Part shown: positions 1 to 8,174 of the stretch, piece by piece
Position numbering within the stretch: position 1 is the first letter of the stretch
Layout of the letters: each line of letters starts with the position of its first letter
Source of the DNA: Candidatus Acidiferrales bacterium
Lineage (GTDB): Bacteria > Bacteroidota > Ignavibacteria > Kryptoniales > JAKASW01
Reading direction: 5' to 3'
Length of the DNA: 64,000 nucleotides
Assembly: GCA_035515795.1 (NCBI GenBank)
Contig: DATJAY010000011.1
Span: 1-64,000, forward strand
Program-made: the position numbers and the translations under genes
Notes under the pieces: generated by a model
What the model was told of the DNA's origin: nothing
The model's database searches: none
The model's input: the letters and a program-made list of their open reading frames with translations, nothing else

Positions 1-152
1 AGATGCTTCAAAATGGTCTGGAAGAGTACGACAAATCATGGGAATTGATCCAGATATTTAGCCCGAAGGAGAACTCGAAATTCATACAGGTACTTTATAG
101 GCAGAGACAATCGTCGAGTCTCAACGATGAACTATCGGCCGAGGCTTACTGA
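1..152 (+). CDS. Small conserved protein of unknown function, 3' part only
   Basis: The reading frame is open from the window edge to a TGA at 150-152; the 5' part lies outside the window. The visible 49 codons are clearly homologous to the small gene at 2938-3171: both contain the segment YDKSWELIQIF followed by PKEN. Here the frame continues after PKEN with SKFIQVLYRQRQ and about 15 more residues, whereas the second copy stops at PKEN. This copy therefore probably shows the native C-terminus. Each copy lies upstream of an FtsX-type permease gene, which suggests the pair was duplicated as a unit. No function is recognised; no signal peptide or membrane segment is visible in the part present. 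Confidence 0.55.
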   Translation, partial: MLQNGLEEYDKSWELIQIFSPKENSKFIQVLYRQRQSSSLNDELSAEAY

Positions 153-485
153 TGACAACCCACTTTTGCATCGTGGAACACGGCGTGACGTATGGTCCTA
201 GGAAGTTTGATCGAAAAGACGGGAGCCCGAAAGTGATTGTTCAACTTTCTCAGTGGTTGTGGCCTCGCATCCATGGCTGTGCGGAAATGAACACTCTCGT
301 CCGAAATCGAACGTTCAAAAAATCGTCAAATACTGGAAAGGCTTGAAAGAGGCGATTGTAGAACAGTTCTGACGGTATGTTTCTTGTACTTCATGGAATT
401 GATCGGTTGAGACAAGTTTGTTAGTAACCCGTGAACGTGTAGAAACGGTCATTGCCGATTAGTAAATGAGAATTGGAGGAATAGT
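153..485 (+). other. Intergenic stretch, no supported gene
   Basis: About 330 bases between the small gene and the first permease. A short open frame (152-346) has no recognisable family, no convincing ribosome binding site and unusual composition, so I do not call it. The last 20 bases carry the ribosome binding site GGAGG of the permease gene, 6-7 nt before its ATG at 486. Confidence 0.5.
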
Positions 486-2867
486 ATGCTGAAGAATTAT
501 TTTAAAATCGCCTTTAGAAATCTTTCACGTCACAAAGCATTTTCATTTATCAACATTGTCGGCTTAGCGGCGGGGATGGCATGTACCATATTGATTCTTC
601 TGTGGGCGCAGGATGAATTGAGCTACGATAAGTTTTTCAAGGACTCCGATCGTATCTATCTTGTGCTTCGAGGCGACCGTGCCGGGATGACGGCGGTTTC
701 GTCCAAAATGCTCGCACCCGCGTTGAAGGAAGAATTACCCGAGATAAGGAAATCAACGAGTTTCATGCAGCTTCCGGCGGGTTTTGAATTTCTGATTCAG
801 AACGGCGACAAAGGCTTTGAAGAGAACGTCTCCTTCGCGAGTTCTAATTTCTTCGACTTTTTTTCTCTGAAGCTCAAGGAAGGGAATCCGTCCACAGCGC
901 TTTCAGATCCGAACTCGATTGTCCTCGACGAGGAAATGGCGAAAAAATATTTTGGGGCTGAAGATGCCGTTGGTCAGTCGCTATATGCTTCCGCTTTTGG
1001 GCACAAGACCATGATGAAGGTGACCGGAGTTCTCGCAAAGATCCCACTGCAGTCGCAGATTCGGACTCAGATTATTCTGTCTGAAGGCTGGTTTAAGACT
1101 ATCGGGATCGACTTCGATTCTTGGTACGACGAGTCTCATTACACCTACATTGAGACCAAAGGCGACTTTGACTTTCAGACCCTCTCATCAAAGATCAGAC
1201 AATGCGAAATAAGACACTTTCCAAACCAGAACACGGAAAACCTGAGCTACTCACTCCTTCCGCTCACAAAAGTTCATTTGTTCGGCGGCAACGTCAAGTT
1301 TCTTCAGGGTACGGGAGACATTGAGTATGTCCGGATATTCGTCGCTATAGCGATCGTCATTCTCCTGATAGCAAGTATCAACTATATGAATTTGTCCACC
1401 GCACTCTCTTTGAAGAGAAGGAAGGAAATAGCCGTCAAGAAAACAATTGGAGCAAGCAGAAGAAAATTGGTGGTTCAATTCCTGGGAGAGAGCCTGATTG
1501 TTTCTTCCCTTGCATTCGTCGTGGCAGTTCTCTTCGTTGAGTTGTTCCTGCCGGAGTTCAATGCGTTGTCAGGAAAAAGATTAACGATCATGTATCTGGA
1601 TCCGTCGTTCATCCTGCTGTCGTTGGGAGTTATAATCGTCACCGGTCTCGCGTCGGGGTTCTATCCTGCTCTTTTGCTTTCTTCATTCAGTCCGATCCAG
1701 GTCTTGCGAAAACGTCTGACGCTTAAGCCCGGCAGTCTGTTTGCGCGATCAGGTCTTGTCATTTTTCAATTTGCAGCTTCCATCGCCATGATCCTGTGCA
1801 CGATCGTCGTTTCCAATCAGATGTCTTTTGTCATGAACAGCAATCTCGGTTTTGACAAAGAGAATTTGATATGCGTTCGACTGACGGCTGACGCAAACAA
1901 GAATTTTGAGTCAATGAAGAATGAACTGGAGACAAATCCTCAGGTCATTGCAGTGTCACGATCTGAGCCAGTCAGCAGCTCAATAACGAGGACCGAGGGC
2001 ATTTCATGGGAAGGGAAGCCGGCGAATGAGCAGGTACATTTCTGGGTGCTCCATTCCGATTGCAATCTGGCTGCCACTTATGAATTCCAGGTGGTTCAGG
2101 GAAGATTTTTTTCGAAAGAGTACCCGACCGACAGAACAGAAGCATATGTAATCAACGAGGCGGCAGCGAAGACGATGGGATTCAGTTCTCCGCTCAACAG
2201 GGAAGTCTACTTGTGGGGTAAGCGAGGCAGGATTGTGGGTGTGGTGAAGGATTTCCACTTCGCCTCTTTCCATACGGCGATCGAGCCTCTGATTTTCAAC
2301 ATTCCCGACAGCAATGATGAGGGTGGCCGCTACCGGGTCATGTCTATTCGGATCAAGCCCGGAAATCCGCAGGATGTTATTTCCTCCATCAACACGACAT
2401 GGCATGCGGCGATGCCTGGTGTTCCGCTCGATTACTATTTCTATAATGATTTGCTGAACAATCAATATTTTTCCGAAATGCGGATGCGTACCATCTTCCA
2501 GTACTTTTCATTCGTGTCCATAATGATCGCATGTCTTGGATTGTTCGGTCTCGCATCAATTTCCGCGGAACAGAGGACGAAAGAAGTTGGCATTCGCAAA
2601 GTGTTGGGTGCATCTATGTCTAACATTGTGTCTGCTCTTTCACGGGACTTCCTGGCATGGGTCGTTCTGTCAAACGTCGTTTCGATTCCGATAGCGTGGT
2701 ACTTCATGAGCAGGTGGCTAGAGGAATTTGCCTACAGGATATCATTGAGTTGGTGGATGTTCATTGGTGCCAGCGGCATTGCACTTTTCATTGCATCACT
2801 GACCGTGGGCGTTCAAGCGGTCAAAGCAGCGACGGCAAATCCGGTTGAGGCGCTACGTTATGAGTAG
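486..2867 (+). CDS. ABC transporter permease, MacB_PCD/FtsX type (paralogue 1)
   Basis: A 793-residue inner-membrane protein with the duplicated layout of long MacB/FtsX permeases. TM1 (about 20-41) follows a basic N-terminus starting MLKNYFKIAFRN; a periplasmic MacB_PCD-like domain (about 45-280) follows; TM2-TM5 lie at about 283-303, 336-356, 375-398 and 422-443; a second periplasmic domain spans about 450-670; and TM6-TM8 lie at 673-692, 722-741 and 757-776. Both halves carry the cytoplasmic coupling segment ending in K(K/V)xxGAS (KTIGAS, KVLGAS) that contacts the ATPase in FtsX-type transporters. The C-terminus ATANPVEALRYE is shared by all paralogues here. The start is fixed by GGAGG 6-7 nt upstream. 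No ATP-binding gene is adjacent, so the partner must be encoded elsewhere. Substrate unknown; family members export peptides, lipoproteins or drugs. Confidence 0.9.
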   Translation: MLKNYFKIAFRNLSRHKAFSFINIVGLAAGMACTILILLWAQDELSYDKFFKDSDRIYLVLRGDRAGMTAVSSKMLAPALKEELPEIRKSTSFMQLPAGFEFLIQNGDKGFEENVSFASSNFFDFFSLKLKEGNPSTALSDPNSIVLDEEMAKKYFGAEDAVGQSLYASAFGHKTMMKVTGVLAKIPLQSQIRTQIILSEGWFKTIGIDFDSWYDESHYTYIETKGDFDFQTLSSKIRQCEIRHFPNQNTENLSYSLLPLTKVHLFGGNVKFLQGTGDIEYVRIFVAIAIVILLIASINYMNLSTALSLKRRKEIAVKKTIGASRRKLVVQFLGESLIVSSLAFVVAVLFVELFLPEFNALSGKRLTIMYLDPSFILLSLGVIIVTGLASGFYPALLLSSFSPIQVLRKRLTLKPGSLFARSGLVIFQFAASIAMILCTIVVSNQMSFVMNSNLGFDKENLICVRLTADANKNFESMKNELETNPQVIAVSRSEPVSSSITRTEGISWEGKPANEQVHFWVLHSDCNLAATYEFQVVQGRFFSKEYPTDRTEAYVINEAAAKTMGFSSPLNREVYLWGKRGRIVGVVKDFHFASFHTAIEPLIFNIPDSNDEGGRYRVMSIRIKPGNPQDVISSINTTWHAAMPGVPLDYYFYNDLLNNQYFSEMRMRTIFQYFSFVSIMIACLGLFGLASISAEQRTKEVGIRKVLGASMSNIVSALSRDFLAWVVLSNVVSIPIAWYFMSRWLEEFAYRISLSWWMFIGASGIALFIASLTVGVQAVKAATANPVEALRYE

Positions 2868-2874
2868 CGCCGAA

Positions 2875-2892
2875 ATCCCGCCTCCGCGGGAT
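2875..2892 (+). repeat. Short GC hairpin after permease 1
   Basis: ATCCCGC (2875-2881) pairs with GCGGGAT (2886-2892) across a 4-nt loop, just after the permease stop codon. Similar hairpins with a TCCCGC-type left arm follow the other intact permeases. No T-run follows, so a processing or mRNA-stability role is as likely as termination. Confidence 0.5.
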
Positions 2893-2937
2893 GAAAAGTC
2901 TACGGAATGAATGCCAAAGGGAGACGAGTGAGATAAG

Positions 2938-3171
2938 ATGAAAGAAGTCAGTATTCCGCTTCCCGATTTTGTCGACAAGCAAATTGCCGAAATAGAAGTA
3001 AAAATTAACGGCAAGAAGAGACAGTACAACTTCCGTGTCGAAGCGTTCCGCTGGGAGCCGGATGACAACGAGTGGACGGTCGATGAAAAAATAAAATTAC
3101 TTCAGAGCGAGCTGGCAAATTATGACAAGTCATGGGAATTGATTCAGATATTCAAGCCGAAGGAGAACTAG
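2938..3171 (+). CDS. Small conserved protein of unknown function, probably C-terminally truncated
   Basis: A 77-residue acidic/basic soluble protein with no signal peptide, beginning MKEVSIPLPDFVDKQ and ending IQIFKPKEN. Its last third matches the partial gene at the left window edge. After the TAG stop (3169-3171) the same frame stays open for 18 more codons (KFIQVLYRQKQ and onward) to a TGA at 3226-3228, and these codons align with the continuation of the first copy, where the stop position is TCG (Ser). The TAG therefore looks like a single-base nonsense change that shortens a roughly 96-residue protein. It may be a pseudogene or a functional shorter form. The gene ends 87 nt before the next permease start; function unknown. 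Confidence 0.55.
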   Translation: MKEVSIPLPDFVDKQIAEIEVKINGKKRQYNFRVEAFRWEPDDNEWTVDEKIKLLQSELANYDKSWELIQIFKPKEN

Positions 3172-3258
3172 AAATTCATACAGGTGCTCTACAGGCAGAA
3201 GCAGTCGGCCAACGCCATCAGCGAGTGATTATTGTTAATTGAAAACTGGAGAAAGGGT

Positions 3259-5625
3259 ATGCTGAAAAATTATTTCAAGATAGCTTTCAGAAACATTCGC
3301 AGGCACAAGACCTATTCTATTCTCAATCTGACCGGGTTAGGAGTAGGAATGGCATGTGCGATACTAATTATGTTATGGATCGGACATGAGTTGAGTTACG
3401 ACAGATTCCATGCGAACGCCGCCCAAATATATCGAGTGGTCGGCAACGATGCGATTGTTAAGAAGATCGCTGTGACCTGTGGTCCGTTGGCAGAAACTCT
3501 CAAGAACGATTATCCCGATATTGTCAACTCAACGAGATACATGCCCTATTCCGGATCGCCGTTCAAGTACAAAGGTAAAACACTTAACGAAGACAAAGGC
3601 GCGTTTGCAGATCCGGCATTCCTTGAGATGTTTTCTTTCAAGTCAATCAATGGAAACCTCCTAACTGCCCTGTCAAATCCTTCCGATATTGTCATTACTC
3701 AAACCATGGCGAAGCGGTTTTTCGGTACCGAAGATCCTATCGGAAAAGCTCTCCTCGTCAATGGAAGCAGTCCCATGGTCGTATCTGCCGTGGTCGAAGA
3801 TCCTCCATCAAATTCACAGCTTCAATTCAATTTTCTCATGAACATTCTGGTCTTGAAGTACATCGGATTTCCATTTGACAATTGGTCCAATGCGGGTCTC
3901 CATACGTTTGTACAGGTCAAGAAGAATACCGACATCCGGAAATTGAATGCCCAAATCGCGGATTTGATGCCGAAGCATATCCCGGGATTTGCCAGAAAAT
4001 TGTTTCTCCAGCCGCTGACTGATATTCACCTGGGCGCGGATTATATCGGCGATCTTCCCGGGCTCGGCGACATGAAATACATCTATATTTTCTCGGCAAT
4101 TGGATTGTTCCTTATCCTTATCGCCTGCATCAACTATATAAACCTCTCCACTGCACGTGTCCTCGACAGGTCGAGAGAAGTGGGAATGCGCAAGATAGTC
4201 GGATCGAGTAAAGCCCAGCTTATCAATTACTTTCTGATTGAATCTGGAATATATGTGCTTGTTGCCGCTCTGATTGCGCTGGCACTTGTAGAATTGTTCT
4301 TGCCGGAATTCAGCCGCCTCTCAGGCACAAATCTCGTGACCAGGTATGCGGGCGCAAACTTATGGCTCGGCCTGATTGTGACAGCTTGTATCACATGTCT
4401 TCTGGCGGGTGTCTATCCTGCGCTGCGTCTCTCATCCTTGAAGCCCATCGCCGCCCTGAAGGATCATTCAATTCCGGGACGGGGAGGCGTGCTGTCTCGG
4501 AAGACACTGGTCGTCGTTCAATTTGGGCTTTCAATAATCTTGATCGCGGGAACGGCAATCGTTTATCAACAACTCAATTACATCAGGAACAAGAAACTCG
4601 GCTTCGACAAGAGCAACATCATCTATTTTCAGGCGAAAGGAAAATTCCTCCGGAATTATGACATGATGAAGAGTGACCTTCTCAGCCATTCGTCTATCGC
4701 CGATGTCACTGCAGAAGACAAATTGCTATTGAATGCCGCCAACTCGACGGAGAATCTAGATTGGGAGGGGAAGAGCAACAAAACTTACGTCAATGCGGAA
4801 TATTCTTTCGTGGATCGCAATTACTTTAAGATGCTCGACGTCAGGATGAAGGAGGGAAGAAATTTCTCTCCGAATGCAGGGGCAGATCGCGACGCTTATA
4901 TCCTGAACGAAGAAGCAGTGAAACAGATGGGCATCGAGTCTCCGCTCGGCAAAAGATTTTCGCTGAACAACAAGCCCGGTGTGATAATCGGGGTTATCAA
5001 GGATGTAAATTTCAAATCTCTGCATCAAAGGATAACACCTAGTGTGTACAGTGTCCTCGGCGATTATTCCGGTCTCTCTTTTACATATAATGGTACAATT
5101 TTGGTAAAAACGGCGGCGGGGAAGAACGGCGACGCAATTGCTTCGATAAGTAAGATATGGAAAGAAGTCAACCCTGATCTCCCCTTCGAATATCATTTCC
5201 TCGATGAGTCTATCGACAAGCAGTACTTGAAGGAGAACCAGACGGGAGAAATTTTCGGCGTGTTTTCTGCGATGGCAATATTGATTTCCTGTCTCGGTCT
5301 GTATGGACTTACTTCTTACGTCACGGAAAACCGTACCAAAGAAATTGGCATACGCAAAGTTTTAGGAGCATCTGTGCTGAACATCGTGACGATGTTATAC
5401 GGAGATTTTGCCAAATGGATATTGCTCTCGAATATAATCGCATGGCCGGTTGCATGGTACGCAATGAACAAGTGGCTGCAGGCTTTTGCCTATCATATAG
5501 ATCTTGGTCTGTGGGTGTTCGGGTTGGCAGGAATAATTGCTCTCGTCATAGCCATCGGAACTGTGAGCGTCCGCGCCATCCGCGCTGCGACGGCAAATCC
5601 GGTTGAAAGCTTACGCTATGAGTAA
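3259..5625 (+). CDS. ABC transporter permease, MacB_PCD/FtsX type (paralogue 2)
   Basis: A 788-residue permease with the same eight-helix, two periplasmic domain layout as paralogue 1. The frame is open from a TTG at 3232, but the paralogues all start MLKNYF, so the ATG at 3259 preceded by GGAGAAAGGG is the start. Coupling segments read RKIVGSS in the first half and RKVLGAS in the second; the C-terminus is ATANPVESLRYE. The 5' leader (AACTGGAGAAAGGGT before ATG) is nearly the same as that of paralogue 5, so duplications included the ribosome binding site. No ATPase gene nearby; substrate unknown. Confidence 0.9.
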   Translation: MLKNYFKIAFRNIRRHKTYSILNLTGLGVGMACAILIMLWIGHELSYDRFHANAAQIYRVVGNDAIVKKIAVTCGPLAETLKNDYPDIVNSTRYMPYSGSPFKYKGKTLNEDKGAFADPAFLEMFSFKSINGNLLTALSNPSDIVITQTMAKRFFGTEDPIGKALLVNGSSPMVVSAVVEDPPSNSQLQFNFLMNILVLKYIGFPFDNWSNAGLHTFVQVKKNTDIRKLNAQIADLMPKHIPGFARKLFLQPLTDIHLGADYIGDLPGLGDMKYIYIFSAIGLFLILIACINYINLSTARVLDRSREVGMRKIVGSSKAQLINYFLIESGIYVLVAALIALALVELFLPEFSRLSGTNLVTRYAGANLWLGLIVTACITCLLAGVYPALRLSSLKPIAALKDHSIPGRGGVLSRKTLVVVQFGLSIILIAGTAIVYQQLNYIRNKKLGFDKSNIIYFQAKGKFLRNYDMMKSDLLSHSSIADVTAEDKLLLNAANSTENLDWEGKSNKTYVNAEYSFVDRNYFKMLDVRMKEGRNFSPNAGADRDAYILNEEAVKQMGIESPLGKRFSLNNKPGVIIGVIKDVNFKSLHQRITPSVYSVLGDYSGLSFTYNGTILVKTAAGKNGDAIASISKIWKEVNPDLPFEYHFLDESIDKQYLKENQTGEIFGVFSAMAILISCLGLYGLTSYVTENRTKEIGIRKVLGASVLNIVTMLYGDFAKWILLSNIIAWPVAWYAMNKWLQAFAYHIDLGLWVFGLAGIIALVIAIGTVSVRAIRAATANPVESLRYE

Positions 5626-5630
5626 GTTTG

Positions 5631-5652
5631 CGATCCCGACTTTGCGGGATCG
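5631..5652 (+). repeat. Short GC hairpin after permease 2
   Basis: CGATCCCG (5631-5638) pairs perfectly with CGGGATCG (5645-5652) over a 6-nt loop, about 5 nt after the stop codon of permease 2. It is one of the recurring post-permease stem-loops and has no downstream T-run. Confidence 0.5.
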
Positions 5653-5732
5653 AGGGTCTGAGATATGAATGAATCCAATGAACAATCATCAATGATCATT
5701 GATAATTGGAGACCGAAAACTAGAGGAAGGGT

Positions 5733-8093
5733 ATGCTGAAGAATTATTTCAAGATTGCATTGAGGAACATTTCAAAGAACAAACTATTTTCGTTTATAAA
5801 TATCGTAGGGCTTGCGATCGGGATGGCGTGTTTTATTCTCATTATGTTGTGGGTAAAGGATGAGTTGAACTACGAGCGCTATAATAAAAATGCCGATCGT
5901 ATCTGCCGCGTAATTTGGGACATGGATGGTACTCAAATCTTTGCAACACCCGGTCCATTTGCCAACTGGTTGAAAGAAACCGTCCCAGGTATCCAGGAGG
6001 TAACCAGGGTGAACCATGATGGCAAAAAGCTTCAGTATAAGGACAAGCGACTTGATGCAGCTGCCCGCTATATTGAGCCGCGCTTTTTCGACATTTTCCC
6101 GTTCCAATTCATAAAGGGCGATCCTAAAGCAGCTTTAAACGATGTCGGCTCGATAGTTATTACTGAGAGTATTGCACAAACACTCTTTGGCGGGGAAGAG
6201 GCCATGGGCAAAACCATCACCCAGGCAGACGATCCACGTCCGCTAATAGTCACCGGAGTTGTGAAAGACATTCCCCGGCTTACACACGAATACATCAGGA
6301 AGACAGATTGCTTTCTTTCATTCGCACTCCTCCGGACTTCGCGGGACCCCGATAGCTGGTACGCGCCAAACGCGGACTATAAAACTTACGTCCTCTTGAA
6401 CAAGGGGGCTTCTTATTCGACGGTGAGCGAAAGAATGAACGCGGAGTTCAAAATATTTCTGGATAAGTATAACCCGGCCTTAAGCAGCCATATAAAGTTT
6501 TTTCTGCAGCCGATAACTAGAACACACCTATACTCCGATTTCAAGTTTGAAAATAAGGAAGGCAATATTCAATATGTGATTTTCTTTACGCTCATCGCAG
6601 CCTTCATATTGTTCATGGCATGCATCAATTTTATGAACTTGGCGACTGCGCGTTCTATAAAACGTACCAAGGAAGTCGGGTTGCGGAAGGTCATCGGTGC
6701 AAGTCGCTCTCAACTCATAAAGCAATTTCTTGGAGAATCGATCCTCATTTCCGCCATTGCTTTTGTGGTTGCCCTGGCTATCGTCGAATTGTTTCTTCCA
6801 GCATTTAGTAATTTTACCGGCAAGCCGTTATCCCTTGACTTTTCAAACATTGAGATATTTATCGGCTTGATTTGTCTCCTCATTTTTACCGGCATCATTT
6901 CAGGAAGTTATCCTGCAATATTTCTTTCGTCCTTCACTCCGGTGAAGATTTTGAAAGGACCGGATAACGTACATTCCCGTTCATCGCTGCTCCGGCGGCT
7001 GCTCGTAATTAGCCAGTTTGCCATTTCTATCGTGCTCATTATCGGGACGATTATCATATACCAACAGCTCCATTATATGAAAAACAAGGATTTGGGATTT
7101 GACAAGGAAAATCTGATCTATCTGGAGACGGAAGATTTTTCCGGCAAATACGAAGCCATAAAAAATGAATTGCTCCAGCATCCGGAGATCATTAGCGTGG
7201 CGGCCTCAGGAGATATGCTTTTGAATATCGGTACTAATAACGTTCCTGATTGGGAAGGAATGGATAAGAATGCGAAGTGGATTAGTTTCCCAAGTCTATA
7301 TGTTACCGAAGATTTTGCGCAAACGTTTAAGTTAAGAATGGCGGAGGGGAGATTCTTCTCAAAGGAGTATCCATCCGACGAGGCGGAAGGTTTTGTCATA
7401 AATGAAGCAGCCGTAAAAGCTATGCATATGCAGAATCCTGTCGGTAAACGACTGCACGCCGGTGGAAAGGAAGGCAAGATTATCGGAGTGGTAAAGAACT
7501 TTAATTTCAGGTCGCTGCGGAGTGAAGTTGAGCCCTTAATGTTATCTCTCTACGGATTTCGGCATTTGTATCTGCGCGTAAAATCCAATGATATCGGGGA
7601 GACCATTGGAATGGTGGAACAGATTTATCATAAACAATATCCTGAACACCAATTCACCGTGCATTTCTTCGATGAAGAGATTGACAAGCTGTATCAATCG
7701 GAAGGAAGAATGGAAAACATATTCGGATATTTTTCAATTCTGGCAATATTTATCGCCTGTCTCGGTTTGTTTGGGTTGGTGTCATTTGTTTCCGAGAATA
7801 AAACCAAAGAAATGGGAATCCGAAAGGTGTTGGGCGCATCTGTTGCGAATGTAGTATCGACACTCACAAAAGATTTTGTCATTTGGGCATTGTTAGCCAA
7901 TACCATCGCATGGCCAATTGCGTACTTCGCTATGAATAAATGGCTGCAGGGCTTTGCTTATCGCATCGATGAAAGCCTATGGGCGTTTATTTTAGCAGGA
8001 GGACTAACTCTTTTGATCGTACTCATTACTGTGGGCTATCAGGCCATCAAAGCTGCGACGGCAAATCCGGTTGAGAGTCTACGATATGAGTAA
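5733..8093 (+). CDS. ABC transporter permease, MacB_PCD/FtsX type (paralogue 3)
   Basis: A 786-residue inner-membrane permease of the same duplicated MacB_PCD/FtsX build: one N-terminal helix (FINIVGLAIGMACFILIML), a large periplasmic domain, a central four-helix FtsX core with RKVIGAS, a second periplasmic domain and a C-terminal three-helix FtsX core with RKVLGAS, ending NPVESLRYE. The ATG at 5733 follows AGAGGAAGGGT. It appears somewhat richer in A+T codons than paralogues 2 and 5. As for its neighbours, no cognate ATP-binding gene is present and the exported substrate cannot be deduced. Confidence 0.9.
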   Translation: MLKNYFKIALRNISKNKLFSFINIVGLAIGMACFILIMLWVKDELNYERYNKNADRICRVIWDMDGTQIFATPGPFANWLKETVPGIQEVTRVNHDGKKLQYKDKRLDAAARYIEPRFFDIFPFQFIKGDPKAALNDVGSIVITESIAQTLFGGEEAMGKTITQADDPRPLIVTGVVKDIPRLTHEYIRKTDCFLSFALLRTSRDPDSWYAPNADYKTYVLLNKGASYSTVSERMNAEFKIFLDKYNPALSSHIKFFLQPITRTHLYSDFKFENKEGNIQYVIFFTLIAAFILFMACINFMNLATARSIKRTKEVGLRKVIGASRSQLIKQFLGESILISAIAFVVALAIVELFLPAFSNFTGKPLSLDFSNIEIFIGLICLLIFTGIISGSYPAIFLSSFTPVKILKGPDNVHSRSSLLRRLLVISQFAISIVLIIGTIIIYQQLHYMKNKDLGFDKENLIYLETEDFSGKYEAIKNELLQHPEIISVAASGDMLLNIGTNNVPDWEGMDKNAKWISFPSLYVTEDFAQTFKLRMAEGRFFSKEYPSDEAEGFVINEAAVKAMHMQNPVGKRLHAGGKEGKIIGVVKNFNFRSLRSEVEPLMLSLYGFRHLYLRVKSNDIGETIGMVEQIYHKQYPEHQFTVHFFDEEIDKLYQSEGRMENIFGYFSILAIFIACLGLFGLVSFVSENKTKEMGIRKVLGASVANVVSTLTKDFVIWALLANTIAWPIAYFAMNKWLQGFAYRIDESLWAFILAGGLTLLIVLITVGYQAIKAATANPVESLRYE

Positions 8094-8101
8094 ACTTGAA
8101 A

Positions 8102-8121
8102 TCCCGCCTTCGCAGGAGGGA
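8102..8121 (+). repeat. Imperfect GC hairpin after permease 3
   Basis: TCCCGCCT and AGGAGGGA pair with one mismatch over a 4-nt loop, about 8 nt after the stop of permease 3. It belongs to the recurrent set of hairpins after the permease genes. Confidence 0.4.
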
Positions 8122-8174
8122 GTCCATGAGATATGAGTAGGAAATACGAGGAGCACTGAAAACAGGAGAACGGT

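Noticed and set aside
152-346. 64-residue open frame after the first small gene
   Set aside because: It starts on the overlap with the preceding stop codon, has no recognisable family, and has an unusual composition; it is probably chance.
2004-2465. 153-residue antisense open frame inside permease 1
   Set aside because: It overlaps conserved periplasmic and FtsX coding sequence and has no signal or motif.
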